Shown here: positions 34,801-47,800 of the stretch, piece after piece
How positions within the stretch are numbered: the stretch's first letter is position 1
Layout of the letters: the number at the start of each line of letters is the position of its first letter
Source: Osedax frankpressi
Taxonomy: Eukaryota; Annelida; Polychaeta; Sabellida; Siboglinidae
Direction: 5' to 3'
Length of the DNA stretch: 64,000 nucleotides
Assembly (NCBI GenBank): GCA_964035775.1
Contig: OZ038312.1
Coordinates: 18,570,713-18,634,712, forward strand
The notes under the pieces: model-generated
What the model was told of the DNA's origin: nothing
What the model saw: the letters and a program-made list of their open reading frames with translations, nothing else
The model's database searches: none
Made by a program: the position numbers and the translations under genes

Positions 34801-37420
34801 TAGGTAGTAGGCAATATAGTATGGTAGGTAGTAGGCAATGTAGTGTGGTAGGTAGTAGGCAATGTAGTGTGGTAGGTAGTAGTCAATATAGTGTGGTAGG
34901 TAGTAGGCAATATAGTGTGGTAGGTAGTAGGCAATATAGTGTGGTAGGTAGTAGGTAATATAGTGTGGTAGGTAGTAGGCAATGTAGTGTGGTAGGTAGT
35001 AGGCAATATAGTATGGTAGGTAGTAGGCAATGTAGTGTGGTAGGTAGTAGGCAATGTAGTGTGGTAGGTAGTAGGCAATATAGTATGGTAGGTAGTAGGC
35101 AATATAGTGTGTTAGGTAGTAGGCAATATAGTGTGGTAGGTAGTAGGCAATATAGTGTGGTAGGTAGTAGGCAATATAGTGTGTTAGGTAGTAGGCAATA
35201 TAGTGTGGTAGGTAGTAGGCAATATAGTGTGGTAGGTAGTAGGCAATATAGTGTGGTAGGTAGTAGGCAATATAGTGTGGTAGGTAGTAGGCAATATAGT
35301 GTGGTAGGTAGTAGGCAATATAGTGTGGTAGGTAGTAGGCAATGTAGTGTGGTAGGTAGTAGGCAATGTAGTGTGGTAGGTAGTAGGCAATGTAGTGTGG
35401 TAGGTAGTAGGCAATATAGTGTGGTAGGTAGTAGGCAATGTAGTGTGGTAGGTAGTAGGCAATATAGTGTGGTAGGTAGTAGGCAATATAGTGTGGTAGG
35501 TAGTAGGCAATATAGTGTGGTAGGTAGTAGGCAATATAGTGTGGTAGGTAGTAGGCAATATAGTGTGGTAGGTAGTAGATAATATAATGTGGTTAGTAGT
35601 AGGCAATATAGTATGGTAGGTAGTAGGCAATACAGTGTGGTAGGCAGTAGGCAATATAGTGTGGTAGGTGGTAGGCAATATAGTGTGGTAGGTAGTAGGC
35701 AATATAGTGTGGTAGGTAGTAGGTAATATAGTGTGGTAGGTAGTAGGCAATGTAGTGTGGTAGGTAGTAGGCAATATAGTATGGTAGGTAGTAGGCAATG
35801 TAGTGTGGTAGGTAGTAGGCAATGTAGTGTGGTAGGTAGTAGGCAATATAGTGTAGTAGGTAGTAGGCAATATAGTGTGGTAGGTAGTAGGCAATATAGT
35901 GTGGTAGGTAGTAGGTAATGTAGTGTGGTAGGTAGTAAGCAATATAGTGTGGTAGGTAGTAGGCAATATAGTGTGGTAGGTAGTAGGCAATATAGTATGG
36001 TAGGTATTAGGCAATATTGTGTTGCAACTTATACACTTCTCACCATACCCCATTTCACAATTCACAACCTTACCACATCTAACTACCTATCAACACCAAT
36101 CACAACCTCAACATCATTCCCTAACACCTCGCACAGGTAAAAGCCACCTGTTAGCAGCGATGAATAGAAATCAGCATAACTATGACAACGGAGATGACGG
36201 AGGAGAAAGAGACAAAGGAGATGAAATAACTGCAACTTCCGGATGCAGCGTTGTCTGCACACAGTCCAGTGAACCAGGCAGGGCAGCTGTGAATTTCTGG
36301 GAAGGTAGTCACATTCTCATACTACAGCTTTTATTACCCACTAATCACGCCCCCGTTTATTACCCACTAATCACGCCCACTAATCACGCCCCCTTTGCTC
36401 TACAGTGGGCGGAGGAGAGCAGTCTCGCATGTTCTGGGCTAACTTCGTCGAGGACACTCGTCTGTTGGTGTACGTCGTGGACAGCGGTGATGCGTCACGC
36501 TTCAGCGAATCCTACCGAGCCCTTCACGACATTTTAGCCGATACACGACTCTCTAATGTGCCCATTCTCGTCGTAGCCAATAAGCAGGTCTTGGACTACG
36601 CAAACTACACCCGCTGCTTCCACCTTCACCCCATACTTCAATCCCGCCCCCATTACTTATTCTCCACCCTATTCCTGTACCCCCTCCTGTCATAAATAAT
36701 ATATGATCAGTTACCTCCTCAATAGGCTCAATACTCTCTAACACTCCCCCTCCACCGATACAGGACATTCCCCCTTCACCCCTACACGACACTCCCCCTC
36801 CACCCCTACAGGACAATATTCTCCATCCATACAAAACACTCCCCCTCCAACCCTACATGACACTTCCACTCCACAGTACACTCCCCCTTCACCCCTACAC
36901 AACACTCCCCTCCAACCCTACATGACACTTCCACTCCACAGTACACTCCCCCTTCACCCCTACACAACACTCCCCTCCAACCCTACATGACACTCCCCCC
37001 TCCAACCCTACATGACACTTCCACTCCACAGGACACTCCCCCTTCACCCCTACACAACACTCCTCTCCAACCCTACATGACACTTCCACTCCGCAGGATA
37101 CTCCCCCTTCACCCCTACACAGCACTCCCCCTTCACCCCTACACAACACTCCCCCCTCCAACCGTACATGACACTTACACTCCACAGGACACTCCACTTA
37201 TCCCTACACAATACCCCCCTTCCATCCGTACAGGACACTCACCCTCTACCCCCTACAGGACATGACCTGCTCGGAACCCCCACATGAGGTGCTGCATGCT
37301 CTAGGAATGGATAACCTGTCGAGGGCCGACAGACATGCTGGTGGAGACGTCTTCCACGTCGGAGCGTCGAAATTTGACGTCGTACAGGTTCAGGCCGTAA
37401 TCGATAAGATTCTACACTGA
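31891..37420 (+). CDS. ARL10: ARL10-like small GTPase (five exons, 235 aa)
   Basis: Exons 31891-31909, 32390-32566, 36137-36304, 36406-36587 and 37259-37420 join in frame from ATG to TGA. The short N-terminus is followed by a membrane segment (VIYGLIAGATGFSVYCAYRL). Next come the P-loop GLDGSGKS (split by intron 2), a long acidic stretch where switch I should be, WEVGGGEQ in place of DxxGQ, VDSGDASRF, and NKQD, which is split exactly at intron 4. GASK takes the G5 position. A membrane anchor plus the E-(I/V)-GG variant of G3 is typical of ARL9/ARL10. The neighbours HIGD2A and NOP16 favour ARL10. No clear switch-I threonine is seen, so nucleotide cycling may be unusual, as in the family. The ATG is in a poor context, but the MNNKIL exon fits by phase. 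Confidence 0.82.
32576..36015 (+). repeat. 24-bp minisatellite, about 143 copies, ARL10 intron 2
   Basis: The unit contains GTAGGCAATATAGTGTGGTA and repeats every 24 bp, with CAATATAG/CAATGTAG variants. Marker variants (AAGCAA, GTGTTAGG) recur about 696 bp apart, showing block duplication of 29 units. The array begins about 9 bp after the donor. Apparent long frames (VVGSRQYS; TTYHTILP on the other strand) are artefacts. Confidence 0.97.
36740..37258 (+). repeat. C/T-rich repeat with acceptor-like copies, ARL10 intron 4
   Basis: Degenerate units of about 20 and 60 bp contain CCCCTACACAACACTCCCC and TCCACAGTACACTCCCCCTT. Several read (C/T)ACAGGACA, the same bases as the true junction CCCTACAG|GACATG at 37258/37259. 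Confidence 0.9.
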
Positions 37421-37526
37421 ATTGGTGGGCAAAACTCAAATACTCATTTCCAGATCGTCATTTTCTTTTTATTTAATTCATTTTTACTCATTTTATTTTA
37501 CTCATTTTACTCAGATGTATGCGATT

Positions 37527-37532
37527 AATAAA
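37527..37532 (+). terminator. Poly(A) signal of ARL10
   Basis: AATAAA lies 107 nt after the ARL10 stop codon. Confidence 0.55.
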
Positions 37533-37753
37533 ATATTTATATAATATTTTTTTCCATATTTTATTCGGAACAAGTTATTTTCGATATCAATATTATTATG
37601 TAATATCATAACTCATTATCAAAATAAAAGTAACAAGATGTATATCATTTACAGAAATGGTTAATATTAATTAACTATATCCATCTGAAATATATTAATA
37701 ATCACATATATTTTGGGTTCAACCGATGTACAATTTTTAACTAGTTAAATAGT

Positions 37754-37759
37754 TTTATT
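37754..37759 (-). terminator. Poly(A) signal of HIGD2A
   Basis: TTTATT on the plus strand is AATAAA for HIGD2A, about 155 nt after its stop. The ARL10 and HIGD2A transcripts would end some 220 bp apart, tail-to-tail. Confidence 0.55.
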
Positions 37760-37785
37760 GCGCCGCTAATAGAAGCCATGAGATA

Positions 37786-37870
37786 CGGGAGCAGTGTGAG
37801 ACAATAGGGGCAGTATGAGACAATAGGGGCAGTATGAGACAATAGGGGCGGTAGGATACAATAGGGGCGG
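37786..37870 (-). repeat. About 20-bp repeat in the HIGD2A 3' UTR
   Basis: Four to five copies of GACAATAGGGGCAGTATGA or its GGCGGTAGGA variant lie between the HIGD2A stop and its poly(A) signal, so they should be transcribed. Confidence 0.85.
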
Positions 37871-37912
37871 TAGGCAGTAGGAGACGATAGGAGTGGATCG
37901 CAGTAGAACTCA

Positions 37913-40900
37913 CTATTTCTTGGTCTGGGCTGAATAGATGATACCACCGAGTAATGCGAAGATGGTGAAGCCTTGAGCTGCAACTCTTAATCGCATCATC
38001 TTCTGACCCATGACGCGGTCTCCAGTCTTCAGCGTACGTAGGCCCATCGTCAACGCCACCACCGTAGCCGCAAGTCCTGCGAGCGGTGTGCAGTTATTGA
38101 AACCATCGTGGTGTCGCTATCATTTTATATTCGTATATAAATAATATCTGAATAATATCTATATTATAATAAAGACATGCACTCAAATTTACAAATTAAT
38201 TATCTCGTGTATTGATTAATTACTAATGAATTATTTAAAATATGAGTTATAAATTAATTTTACAAATGATTTAATAAAATTTGTAATTATTATAATATAA
38301 ATATACATTATATATAATATTATTATATTGTGTAGTTAGTAATTATGTTATATATTAAAGATATATAGAATATCTTTTTATTTACATAATATTCTAGAAA
38401 TGCGAAAAATTAAAGAATCAAAACTACTATTTGTATATTGATAATCCACTAATGAATCTAAAGTAGTATCTAATAATACTACTAAAAGTAGAAGTAGAAT
38501 ATTAGTGATATGTATCTATTTAATCAACTAGTCAAAAAAGAATATATGCCTGTTATAAGATTATACTATATATTTACAGAGTAATGAAATGCTAAAGTGA
38601 ATATGTTATATGTTATTTATAAAGATGCTTTAATTGAATAAAAAATACCAAATAATACCAAAATAATAATATTATTATTAAATGTTCATTATCTATTATA
38701 GTATTACAGTAATAGGGAGACAGTTTGCTAGATTTATTTGAAATCTTCACATTTTGTTAGAATCTTTTTGACCATATATAAATAGTATAGGATTTAATTG
38801 TTGATTACCATTTTATAAATATGACAGTTATTTGTAGTTATTTCATAAAGTCAATATCAATTATTATATCAATACAAATTTGCAATAATCAAGTCTAGAT
38901 GTAATATAGGAAAATATATTTCTAATATCATTGGTTATATGATATATTGCACGGAAATAAATTACTCGAACACATGGTGTCTCCCACTTGAAAACCTAAC
39001 TCGATGTAAGAGTAGAGTTGTGTACTCTACCCACAACTCTATATTGGCATGTAAATATATTAGAACATTAGAGTAGTGAAATAGAGTAATGACTAGATCC
39101 TCAATTTCATATTAGAGTTTATATTGTTGTAGTTGTATTTATATTTTTTTAAGTTTCATTTTACTATTTCCAGTAATTAGGTTTATATGGATGATGATAA
39201 ATAACATATATTATATAACAATTATAATTAACAGTATAGAATAATAGGTAAATAATATTTACCTATTATTCTTACCTATTAGTATATTTACTAAATATCA
39301 CATTCGTGATATAATATTAGGTATGAGATAAAAAATATAATATTTATACATTAAAATTAATTAGTTTGGTTAATATTTGCAAAATTTTAAAATAAAATAA
39401 CAATTATTAAATTACAAACTAAAACCTAAATAAATGATTTGATTATTATATCCACATAAAGTTTTTTTACAATTCGGTTAAACTATTATATTAACTATTG
39501 TTAAATATAATAATAGTGGAAGATGATAATCAGGTGTATTCATTATTAATATCTGTCTGAAATAAAAATATATTAATATATATTATGAAATTATGAAATT
39601 ATTGTAAATTGCTAACTAATTATTTGAAATAAAATATAAGTATACTATAGATAGTTGAAGAATCCAAGTTTATCTAAATACTTAAGTATATACTTAATAT
39701 GAGAGCAAAACAATGTAATAGTTCAACTACTTTTGAGCACAATATGAGAATAAATACCAACAATTATAGAAAATAAATTTAACTGAACAACCAAATCTGA
39801 TGAATCTTTTATAAACACACGCAAAATAAAATCTCTAAAACGAGAAACTCCACAGAGACGATTGCATTACACTATATTTCTATTTGATTTAGTTTTATGG
39901 ATAATTATTTTCAAGAATAGTCACAGTAGAAATATTTTATTGAGCTTTAACTTTAATAAGTGAACATTACAATGATGGATCAGAGTACCTTATTAATAAT
40001 TTTATAAATAAATAGCTCGAAACATGCAACGAATTTGTAAGATCAAGCTCAATAAAAATTATAATTATTAAGTAAGTCGTATATTGCATAAACTGGTTAA
40101 ATGCGTAGAGGCGACAATTAATTTAATAATTATATGAAAATACACTTGTTTGCATCAGATAGTTTCAAATAAAGCGAATGAATTTATACAATATTCGCTC
40201 TCCGATAGTACTCCCGCTTCTAGTGAAATAATTCTAGTGAAATAATTTTAGTGAAATAATTCTAGTGAAATAATTCTAGTGAAATAATTCTAGTGAAATA
40301 ATTCTAGTGAAATAATTCTAGTGAAATAATTTTAGTGAAATAATTCTAGTGAAATAATTCTAGTGAAATAATTCTAGTGAAATAATTCTAGTGAAATAAT
40401 TCTAGTGAAATAATTTTAGTGAAATAATTCTAGTGAAATAATTCTAGTGAAATAATTCTAGTGAAATAATTCTAGTGAAATAATTCTAGTGAAATAATTC
40501 TAGTGAAATAATTCTAGTGAAATAATTCTAGTGAAATAATTCTAGTGAAATAATTCTAGTGAAATAATTCTAGTGAAATAATTCTAGTGAAATAATTCTA
40601 GTGAAATAATTCTAGTGAAATAATTCTAGTGAAATAATTCTAGTGAAATAATTCTAGTGAAATAATTCTAGTGAAATAATTCTAGTGAAATAATTCTAGT
40701 GAAATAATTCTAGTGAAATAATTCTAGTGAAATAATTTTAATGAAATAATTCTAGTGGAATAATTCTAGTGAAATAATGCTAGTAAAATAATTCTAGAAA
40801 ATTCGCAGATATACGACCAGAGATTTGCAATAACGATAACATGTTAAAATTATTATTAATAATAATCGGCTTAGTAGGATAGGAACATCAAATATTAAGG

Positions 40901-41854
40901 TTTATCTATTAGAACTACTTAACGACGATATAAAGATTACCTCAGTACTCGTCAATCTCGGTAAAAATAAAAACTAAGAAAGAAATCAAATGCAATGAAT
41001 AGTAGACAAATTATTTGCTATTTAGAGAAATTTAGAAATGATTAATAATTTTGAGTACATTATTGTCACATGGAAGCTATATGATTAATGCAAATATACA
41101 ATATCGATGAAGAGTGAATATTTATATATCTTTATATTCATATCTGTTTAATAAAATATCTATGTATTAATATGAATTATTATTACATATATATATATAT
41201 ATATATGAACACAAACTATACTAAGTAATATAGTATCACTGTGATATGTAAACACATCCCTTTATAATATAAATATATATAAATATCAATAACTAATACA
41301 TAAATATAAAAATATCAAGTATCTCTACTACTTAGCTTGTTTGCTACATTACGTAATCTCACTCACGGTTCATAGGATAGTGAATCATAGGATAAGATCA
41401 TAGAGTGGTGAATCACTATTTAATGAATCAGGCATCGTAATATCTTCGAAAAGCGACGCCCGTTAAACCCTCACTCATTAATCATAAGATAAAATACATT
41501 TATATATGAATGTACAATGTACATTGTACATTTTCGTCTGTATCCTCTATAGTTCATTTATGATATTATAAAATTGATATACATCTAAAATAAAGTGAAA
41601 TAGCCAACACATTTTAATAATTAAATCGAGGTATATAATATACTATAGTTAATGTAATTATAGATTATTATAATCAAAATAATTTAACAACCTATAGGTA
41701 CGAAAGGATTCTCTTTTATTTTACGAAGAGCTTTTACTTGAAATTGTTCAGTGGCGGGCTTATAAAAGTCTTCAGAAAGATCAAGTTCTTTAGGTATGTT
41801 TATGTAGCCAAGATTTTCAGCTTTCGAAAGATTGTGATCGTTCACAATAGTCAT
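37913..41854 (-). CDS. HIGD2A: HIG1 domain family member 2A (two exons, 108 aa)
   Basis: Exons 41854-41692 (ATG, 163 nt) and 38076-37913 (164 nt, ends TAG) join in phase 1 at the conserved ENPFVPIG. The protein then reads through a first hydrophobic segment (LAATVVALTMGL), the HIG1 motif Q-x3-R-x-R-x3-Q (QKMMRLRVAAQ) and a second segment (GFTIFALLGGIIYSA). Length and layout match HIGD2A of other animals (human, 106 aa). The family sits in the inner mitochondrial membrane and assists cytochrome c oxidase/supercomplex assembly. The N-terminal 45 residues are charged and poorly conserved, as expected. The gene is head-to-head with NOP16 (about 3 kb between start codons) and tail-to-tail with ARL10. 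Confidence 0.92.
38077..41691 (-). other. HIGD2A intron, 3.6 kb, AT-rich
   Basis: Besides the 14-bp array at 40219-40795, I see only AT-rich unique sequence. There is one short inverted repeat around 39011-39042 (AGAGTTGTG … CACAACTCT). Confidence 0.6.
40219..40795. repeat. 14-bp minisatellite, about 41 copies, HIGD2A intron
   Basis: The unit AATTCTAGTGAAAT repeats almost without change. A few units have TTTTAGTG. Decay at both ends (AATTTTAATG, AATAATGC) marks the edges. Confidence 0.96.
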
Positions 41855-42730
41855 AATTTATAATAATACGATAAGATATAACACAATATTACTAATTTTG
41901 GATATAACTTTTTTATTCTAAATTATTGACGGTGAATATTTATCCTTGGAAATCATAGATTTGAATTTAAGTTAAAATCCAAATCTGTATATTTGAAATA
42001 TTATGATCATAGATTTATAATATTTCGTAGACATCTCCAAGATTAACAAGTCATCTTTGGCTATATAATTATATTCCATGTTGTACATGTGTGGCATTTA
42101 ATAATGATTATATGCTATGTTATAAGATCCTGAAAATAAAGTACATCTTAAAATTTCGTATGTTCATAAACCTAAATTCATAATATTTGACGCTGCATCA
42201 TTTAATTGACGAATATATAAAATGTCCATTATGAAAAGTATGTAGTATACATATCATTGATTAATCTAATATTGTACATCATGAGTTTATATTAATATTT
42301 ATTAAATATTACAATAGATATTAATAAATTGTTTTAAAAATGTATTTATGGGGCCATATTAAAAAAATGAAAGTGTGTGGATTACTGTTTTAACATATTT
42401 TGCTATATCTTTTTCCATATCTAAAAGAGAACTGACAGTTTTTTTTAAATCTGGGTTTTTTTAATAGAATAATTAAGATAGCTTAAACATACATAGTATT
42501 AGATCTACGAATAAAACTAAATGTACTCGTGTTAAACATATCAAACGTGTAATTGTCATAATATTAATGCTACTCTTGATATATTAATTAATACAAATTC
42601 ATTAGAAAATAGCCTATTTTAAATTTCTAGTTTTAAACATTTAGTCCCAATTAAATTATTTCATATTATATATAACATAAATAAACTAATACTAATAATT
42701 TAATCTCATTCATTAATACAAATGTATAAT

Positions 42731-42868
42731 TCCATACTATTGACTCATCTAATGGTCAGTATTGAATTATGGGGAACAACCTTCAAATATAATATCAATA
42801 GAATTACAATCCAACAAAATAAATCAACCAGAATAATAATATTTACTCTAAAAAAGAAACATCAATAA
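42731..42868 (+). mobile_element. LINE (non-LTR) fragment, C-terminal part of the reverse-transcriptase ORF
   Basis: The translated strand gives SIELWGTTFKYNINRI then QQNKSTRII. This matches the conserved block of CR1/Jockey-type LINEs (YGIxxWGxTxxxxINRIxxxQNKxIRII). It ends at TAA 42866-42868 and has no recognisable flanks. It lies 5' of the catalytic-core fragment below, so the two are not in the order of a single element. Confidence 0.6.
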
Positions 42869-43726
42869 ACTATTTAATACTAATACTAATAATTCTTTTA
42901 GATATAAAAATTAAAATGTAATTATTTACTTGATAATTTAAAAATAAATGTCATTCGATTAAATTGTAATATACATTGTCCACTTAATCACCATTCATTT
43001 CTTAACTTTACAAGATATTATATGATTTTTCAATCATCCTATATTTTTAGTGCATAATGGTATCGCATATTTCTATGTAATGCTATTTCATCTTTAATCT
43101 CCAATCTTAATGCGACAATTGATAAAGGAATTACTATAGTTGTATATATCAAAAAGTCTATTTTATTTAAAAATCATTAACCTTTAAATATATATAATAC
43201 ACCATAAAATACGATTACTTTATATGAAAAAACACAACAAAGATAATTTAAATCTCCAAAGTAAAGACATACAATATATCTAGCAAACAAATCCAATGAT
43301 TATTTTATTCTATAAAATCTTTGTTTAAAGAGGTGTTCAATTAAATTATTAGCCAAGATTACCAAGGGAATCTTGGTTATTAGGTTATTGGTATCTCATG
43401 ACAACTGTAACATCAGATATTGATATAGCTGAAGCACTATTAATGATCTTTAATTAAGTTTATATTATTGATGATATAAATATCCTTATTTTCTTCGCGA
43501 ACAAATTCATGTATTAATTGATTGTTATTAATGCTTGAATATTTATATTATATGTTTTGCTTTTGCTATGCATATTAATACAATTAAATATATTAAATAA
43601 ATGCAATTAATTAAACAGAATCCTACATTATATCTAGAATTGATAAAATTTGATTTATTTTTTAAATCAACTAGAAATCGATGTGTTAGTATTGATATTG
43701 TGGTTTAAAAAGTTATTTGCCCTCTA

Positions 43727-43916
43727 TCCTGAGTTCTTCAATGTGATTGGGCCGATACTATTTATAGTATATATTAATGATCTACCTGATATATTTCCTT
43801 CTTATATAGATCTATTTGCGGAATACACGAAAATGTATTATATTTTTAGTAATTCTTTAGAATCTAGTCATCTGCAATTCTCTATCAATATATTCCACAA
43901 GTTGAGTAATATATAG
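43727..43916 (+). mobile_element. LINE (non-LTR) fragment, reverse-transcriptase core
   Basis: The frame reads NVIGPILFIVYINDLPD, then DLFAEYTKMY, then SSHLQFSINIFHKLSN. This corresponds to the GPxLFxxYINDLPD and (F/Y)ADD blocks of CR1/Jockey-type reverse transcriptases. The second catalytic Asp pair reads AEY instead of ADD, so the copy is dead. Only about 60 residues remain. Confidence 0.75.
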
Positions 43917-44840
43917 CAACTTGATGTTGTCTCATTTAAATACGTTGCTATGACGCTAGTCTAGAGTCGTACTAGACATACTATGTCCAGCGTCGCTAGA
44001 CATAGTATGTCCAACACCATTCTTTTTCGTCAATGATTTTGTATATTATTGATTAATTATACTATGGATTAATGAATTTAATTTTGTGATATCTCTTTTT
44101 TGGATACACACATATCGAAAATATTACATAAATCAGCTATTTAGAGTTTTATTAAATATTGTTATCTCTGCTCTAATATCGACCTATAAGAATTATTATC
44201 AAACACTCAATGGGGCCCTCAATTAAAAACATTAAACGTTACCCAAGTACCATTGCCTCTCTAGAAATAATCAAAACCAATTTTACAAGGCATTACAAGA
44301 CAATTTTCATGTATTCTATTGATTTATCCTTCACTTATCCATATAGTATATTTTAGGTTATTATAAAAAGTATATTACCGGCATTGTAGGTTAATCTATA
44401 TTTTTTAATTCTTAATATATATCAAATTAGTAGGAAATGAATGAAATTCTAATGAAATTGTTTTTTTTATTTATATGAAATAAATTATTCTTATATACGT
44501 GAATATTATTTTTTTAGTGTAATACACCAGATTTTTAGTGAATTCACCAGATGTATGTAATATGGAACCTGACTCGGTCGAACATCAGGCGATATACACT
44601 ACGATATTACTTTATATTGTAACTATATTATTCTATATAATAATATATTAACATATATGGTTTTCATATTATTTATTTAGCCCCCTTATTAAGTTTTTGT
44701 CTACAAGAACACCTTTATAATCTGGATAACAATTTAAGTTCGCATTTATATCTATGGTTAAATTTGTTAACATATTTCGTTAGTATAGTCCTTGTGAATG
44801 TTTGTAAATAATAAATAATAATTTAAATTTAAATTTAATA

Positions 44841-47800
44841 ATGGTTAAAAAGGCAAAAAACTATAATTATGATATAAATCGTAAACGCCAATGGCAAAAG
44901 AAGAAAAAACTACCTAAAATTCAATGGTTCATTATATAAATTATTCAATATAAATACAACATTTTAAATTTTTTGAAATAACACGTTTCTAAAACACCAA
45001 TATATATTATATTAGTTAATAATATTGTTTTTAGCGAATATAATTATTATAGTATTATCATCATTTTAAAATTATATATATGTTTAAAAAATATAGGCTA
45101 TATTATAATATTTTCTGTAGTAGAAGTCGCGGATCAAGTTAAAAATACCTCGCGCAAAAAACGCTCCACTTTCCGGTATCTCTTTTAAGTGATCATTAAA
45201 TCCTATTCAGTGATTTAAACATGAATTTTATTTCAATGGTTGTTAAATACCTCGTGTCATTTTTAATATGGATCACATTACTATTAATAATTGATACTAT
45301 GAAGTCTGGTATTAAATGCATAATATTATATATATAATAAAATAACGATATTTTAAAAGTATAGAATGTGGTATATATATGAATATATATTAAGACACAT
45401 TATAGAATGAGTTATATTTTATATATATATATATATATAAATATTATGTGATTTGTGTATAAAAGGTCATACTCAAAAAGACTGATTAGGTATACATCAT
45501 ATTGCTAAGTATTGAGTGTGAACTCCTGTACCAGGGTCAACCGAGTAGTTAACGGTGCAATGCTCGAAGTTCAGAGCAATCTGTAATGTCCGATGCAATG
45601 ACTACGTGCCAATGTAAATAGTCTACATTATCGGGGGAAAGTAGGCAGCAGTTCTGTATAATCTTCATTTAGCCTAAGCATGTCGATGTAGGGACTCCCG
45701 ATGTGGTGGCTTTCACTTAAACCGGTAAACCATACGTCGTTTTTTATCTTAGGATGATGATTTTTTTAAATAAACTGTATACCATATATATAATTTATCA
45801 ATAAAGTAATCCATGCCTATACACATAGAATACATTAGATATATTATAAATATAGATGACTTAAATTATATATATATATATATGTGTGTATACATATTGG
45901 GTAGCATTTAATAAGAGTTGCTTTTCCTTTTTGAATATATATTTTTAGTGAGTTGCTTTCTTAATTCATATTTCGAGGTATTGTGGGCATCAGGATAATC
46001 ACTTTTTGTAAACATGGAGTCCCTTTATTCAATGAACCATATCAAATACATGATATCATAAACTCTAGTTTCTCATATGATATAAATTATATTATTAGTA
46101 TATATTTACTATATGGTGTCAATATTCATATCAGTAAAGACTATTCTCTATCAAGCCTGTCCATACCTAACCGATTACCTGCTGAACTCATATCAACTAA
46201 TCTATTCTAATCAGACTTGCTATTGTAATACAAATCAATTAGTGATATTTATAGTGTATTTGGTATTATTAACTCCTCTTTTAAATTTGATATCAATCAA
46301 AATATTATTATATACATTATAAATAATCTATATATATAATGAGTATATGATGCATTTATCATATGCCAAAATCATAATATTGTACTGAATACATGGTGTC
46401 TAAAATATTTTATAAAAATCTTGTATTTCATTTTAGTGATTTATGGGTATGGCTATTTTATATAAAATTATCACCGAGACAGCTTCTATTGTTTGTGATT
46501 CAATATTTTCTAGAGTACCTCTTATTTTAACTTTGGTATCTTTCGTCTTTAATGGCCTTATCTGAAATAAAATAATCCTTGTAACCAATTTATTTCAAAT
46601 ACATTTATTATCTTTAGAATTCCCCAATTATCAATAATTATTTTATAATAAAATAGTTGAGGGCCAAAAAAATATTACATAATATTCACATAATTGGTTT
46701 ATATCCAAAGAGTAGATGGAAAAAGAGCTATAATATAGTTCAATCATAATATTTTGAATACATTATCTTTCGATTTTTAATTTTTCTATTTTACCTATAA
46801 GAACCTTACTTTATTAAGCAATGTTGCAAATGAATATTTATTATCGTTATATCTAATAAAAATTAATTTCAAATAATAATGAAATCTATTGAATACAATG
46901 CATCTAAAATGAACTCAATGCATATTTATGGAAAGTTTATGTCATTTCCTTTTAATAATTATACTAAATAAAATGTTAATATAAATAATATTTTTTGTAA
47001 ACTATATTCTAATAAAATTGCAGTTATTATATTAGTTTAGGAAAGTATCAAAATATTTGTATAATTTATATATATTTTTATTCGAAACACATTATTTTAA
47101 TTTTAATAATATATTAAGGTCATCTTAATTAATAGTTATATTTAAAACATAACTAACTAATATACTTTAAAAATAAGTGCTTTTCTATGAAATATTTTGC
47201 TTTCAAAAGATATTCCGTATATGAATCGCATTTAAATATTAAATAGTATTTATTTTTAATCTATTTTCCTTATCATATTTCACTACATCGTATTTATTTG
47301 AATGCAACTATTTACAAAACTAAAACAACTTCTAGATATAATATCATCAATTGTTATCAATGTTTCACTATACACGTATAAGGGTTTGCTTCTAAATCAA
47401 TATATTTCATCAGCGCCGAATTGAAGGAAGCATGGGACAACCGAAAAAGTATAAATTTGAATATGCACGAAATGGGACTGTGTTCGGATACGAATCGTAC
47501 GTTTCCTATTAAACAGGTTCGATATCAAACACATCAAAAATCAGCGTTTCATATCATATCAATATAAAAGTATAATTGCATTGAACTCATTACACATAAT
47601 TTGTTTAGAAAAATGAAGAGCACTCCGTGTACATAAAACACAATAAGCGACAGATTAAGTCAAAGATGGTGAAGATAGCAGTAGCCCAAGGTTCTTATCT
47701 CTTGTATTAAAGAAGAGCTCAATCTAAAGGCAGCTCAATCTTAGTAATGCAATTGTCAAGTTTAATTTTGTTTGGGTAAATCATTGTAAAGTTATTTATT

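Larger units (their letters stand above)
41855..44840. other. HIGD2A-NOP16 intergenic region
   Basis: About 3 kb of AT-rich DNA separates the two head-to-head start codons. It holds two LINE fragments. A near-perfect inverted repeat (CCAAGATT … AATCTTGG) lies at about 43354-43377, and two copies of CTAGACATASTATGTCCA lie at about 43971-44013. No core promoter was identified. Confidence 0.5.

Noticed and set aside
32576-36015. Possible CRISPR array (regular repeats)
   Set aside because: Units are contiguous with no unique spacers, and the setting is an animal intron.
43960-44015. Repeated CTAGACATA…TATGTCCA as a possible transposon end
   Set aside because: Two short copies lie side by side without a coding relic or target-site duplication. 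Listed only as a local repeat.
45983-46322. Two overlapping plus-strand frames of about 70 codons in NOP16 intron 1
   Set aside because: AT-rich composition, no recognisable motif, and no splice context.
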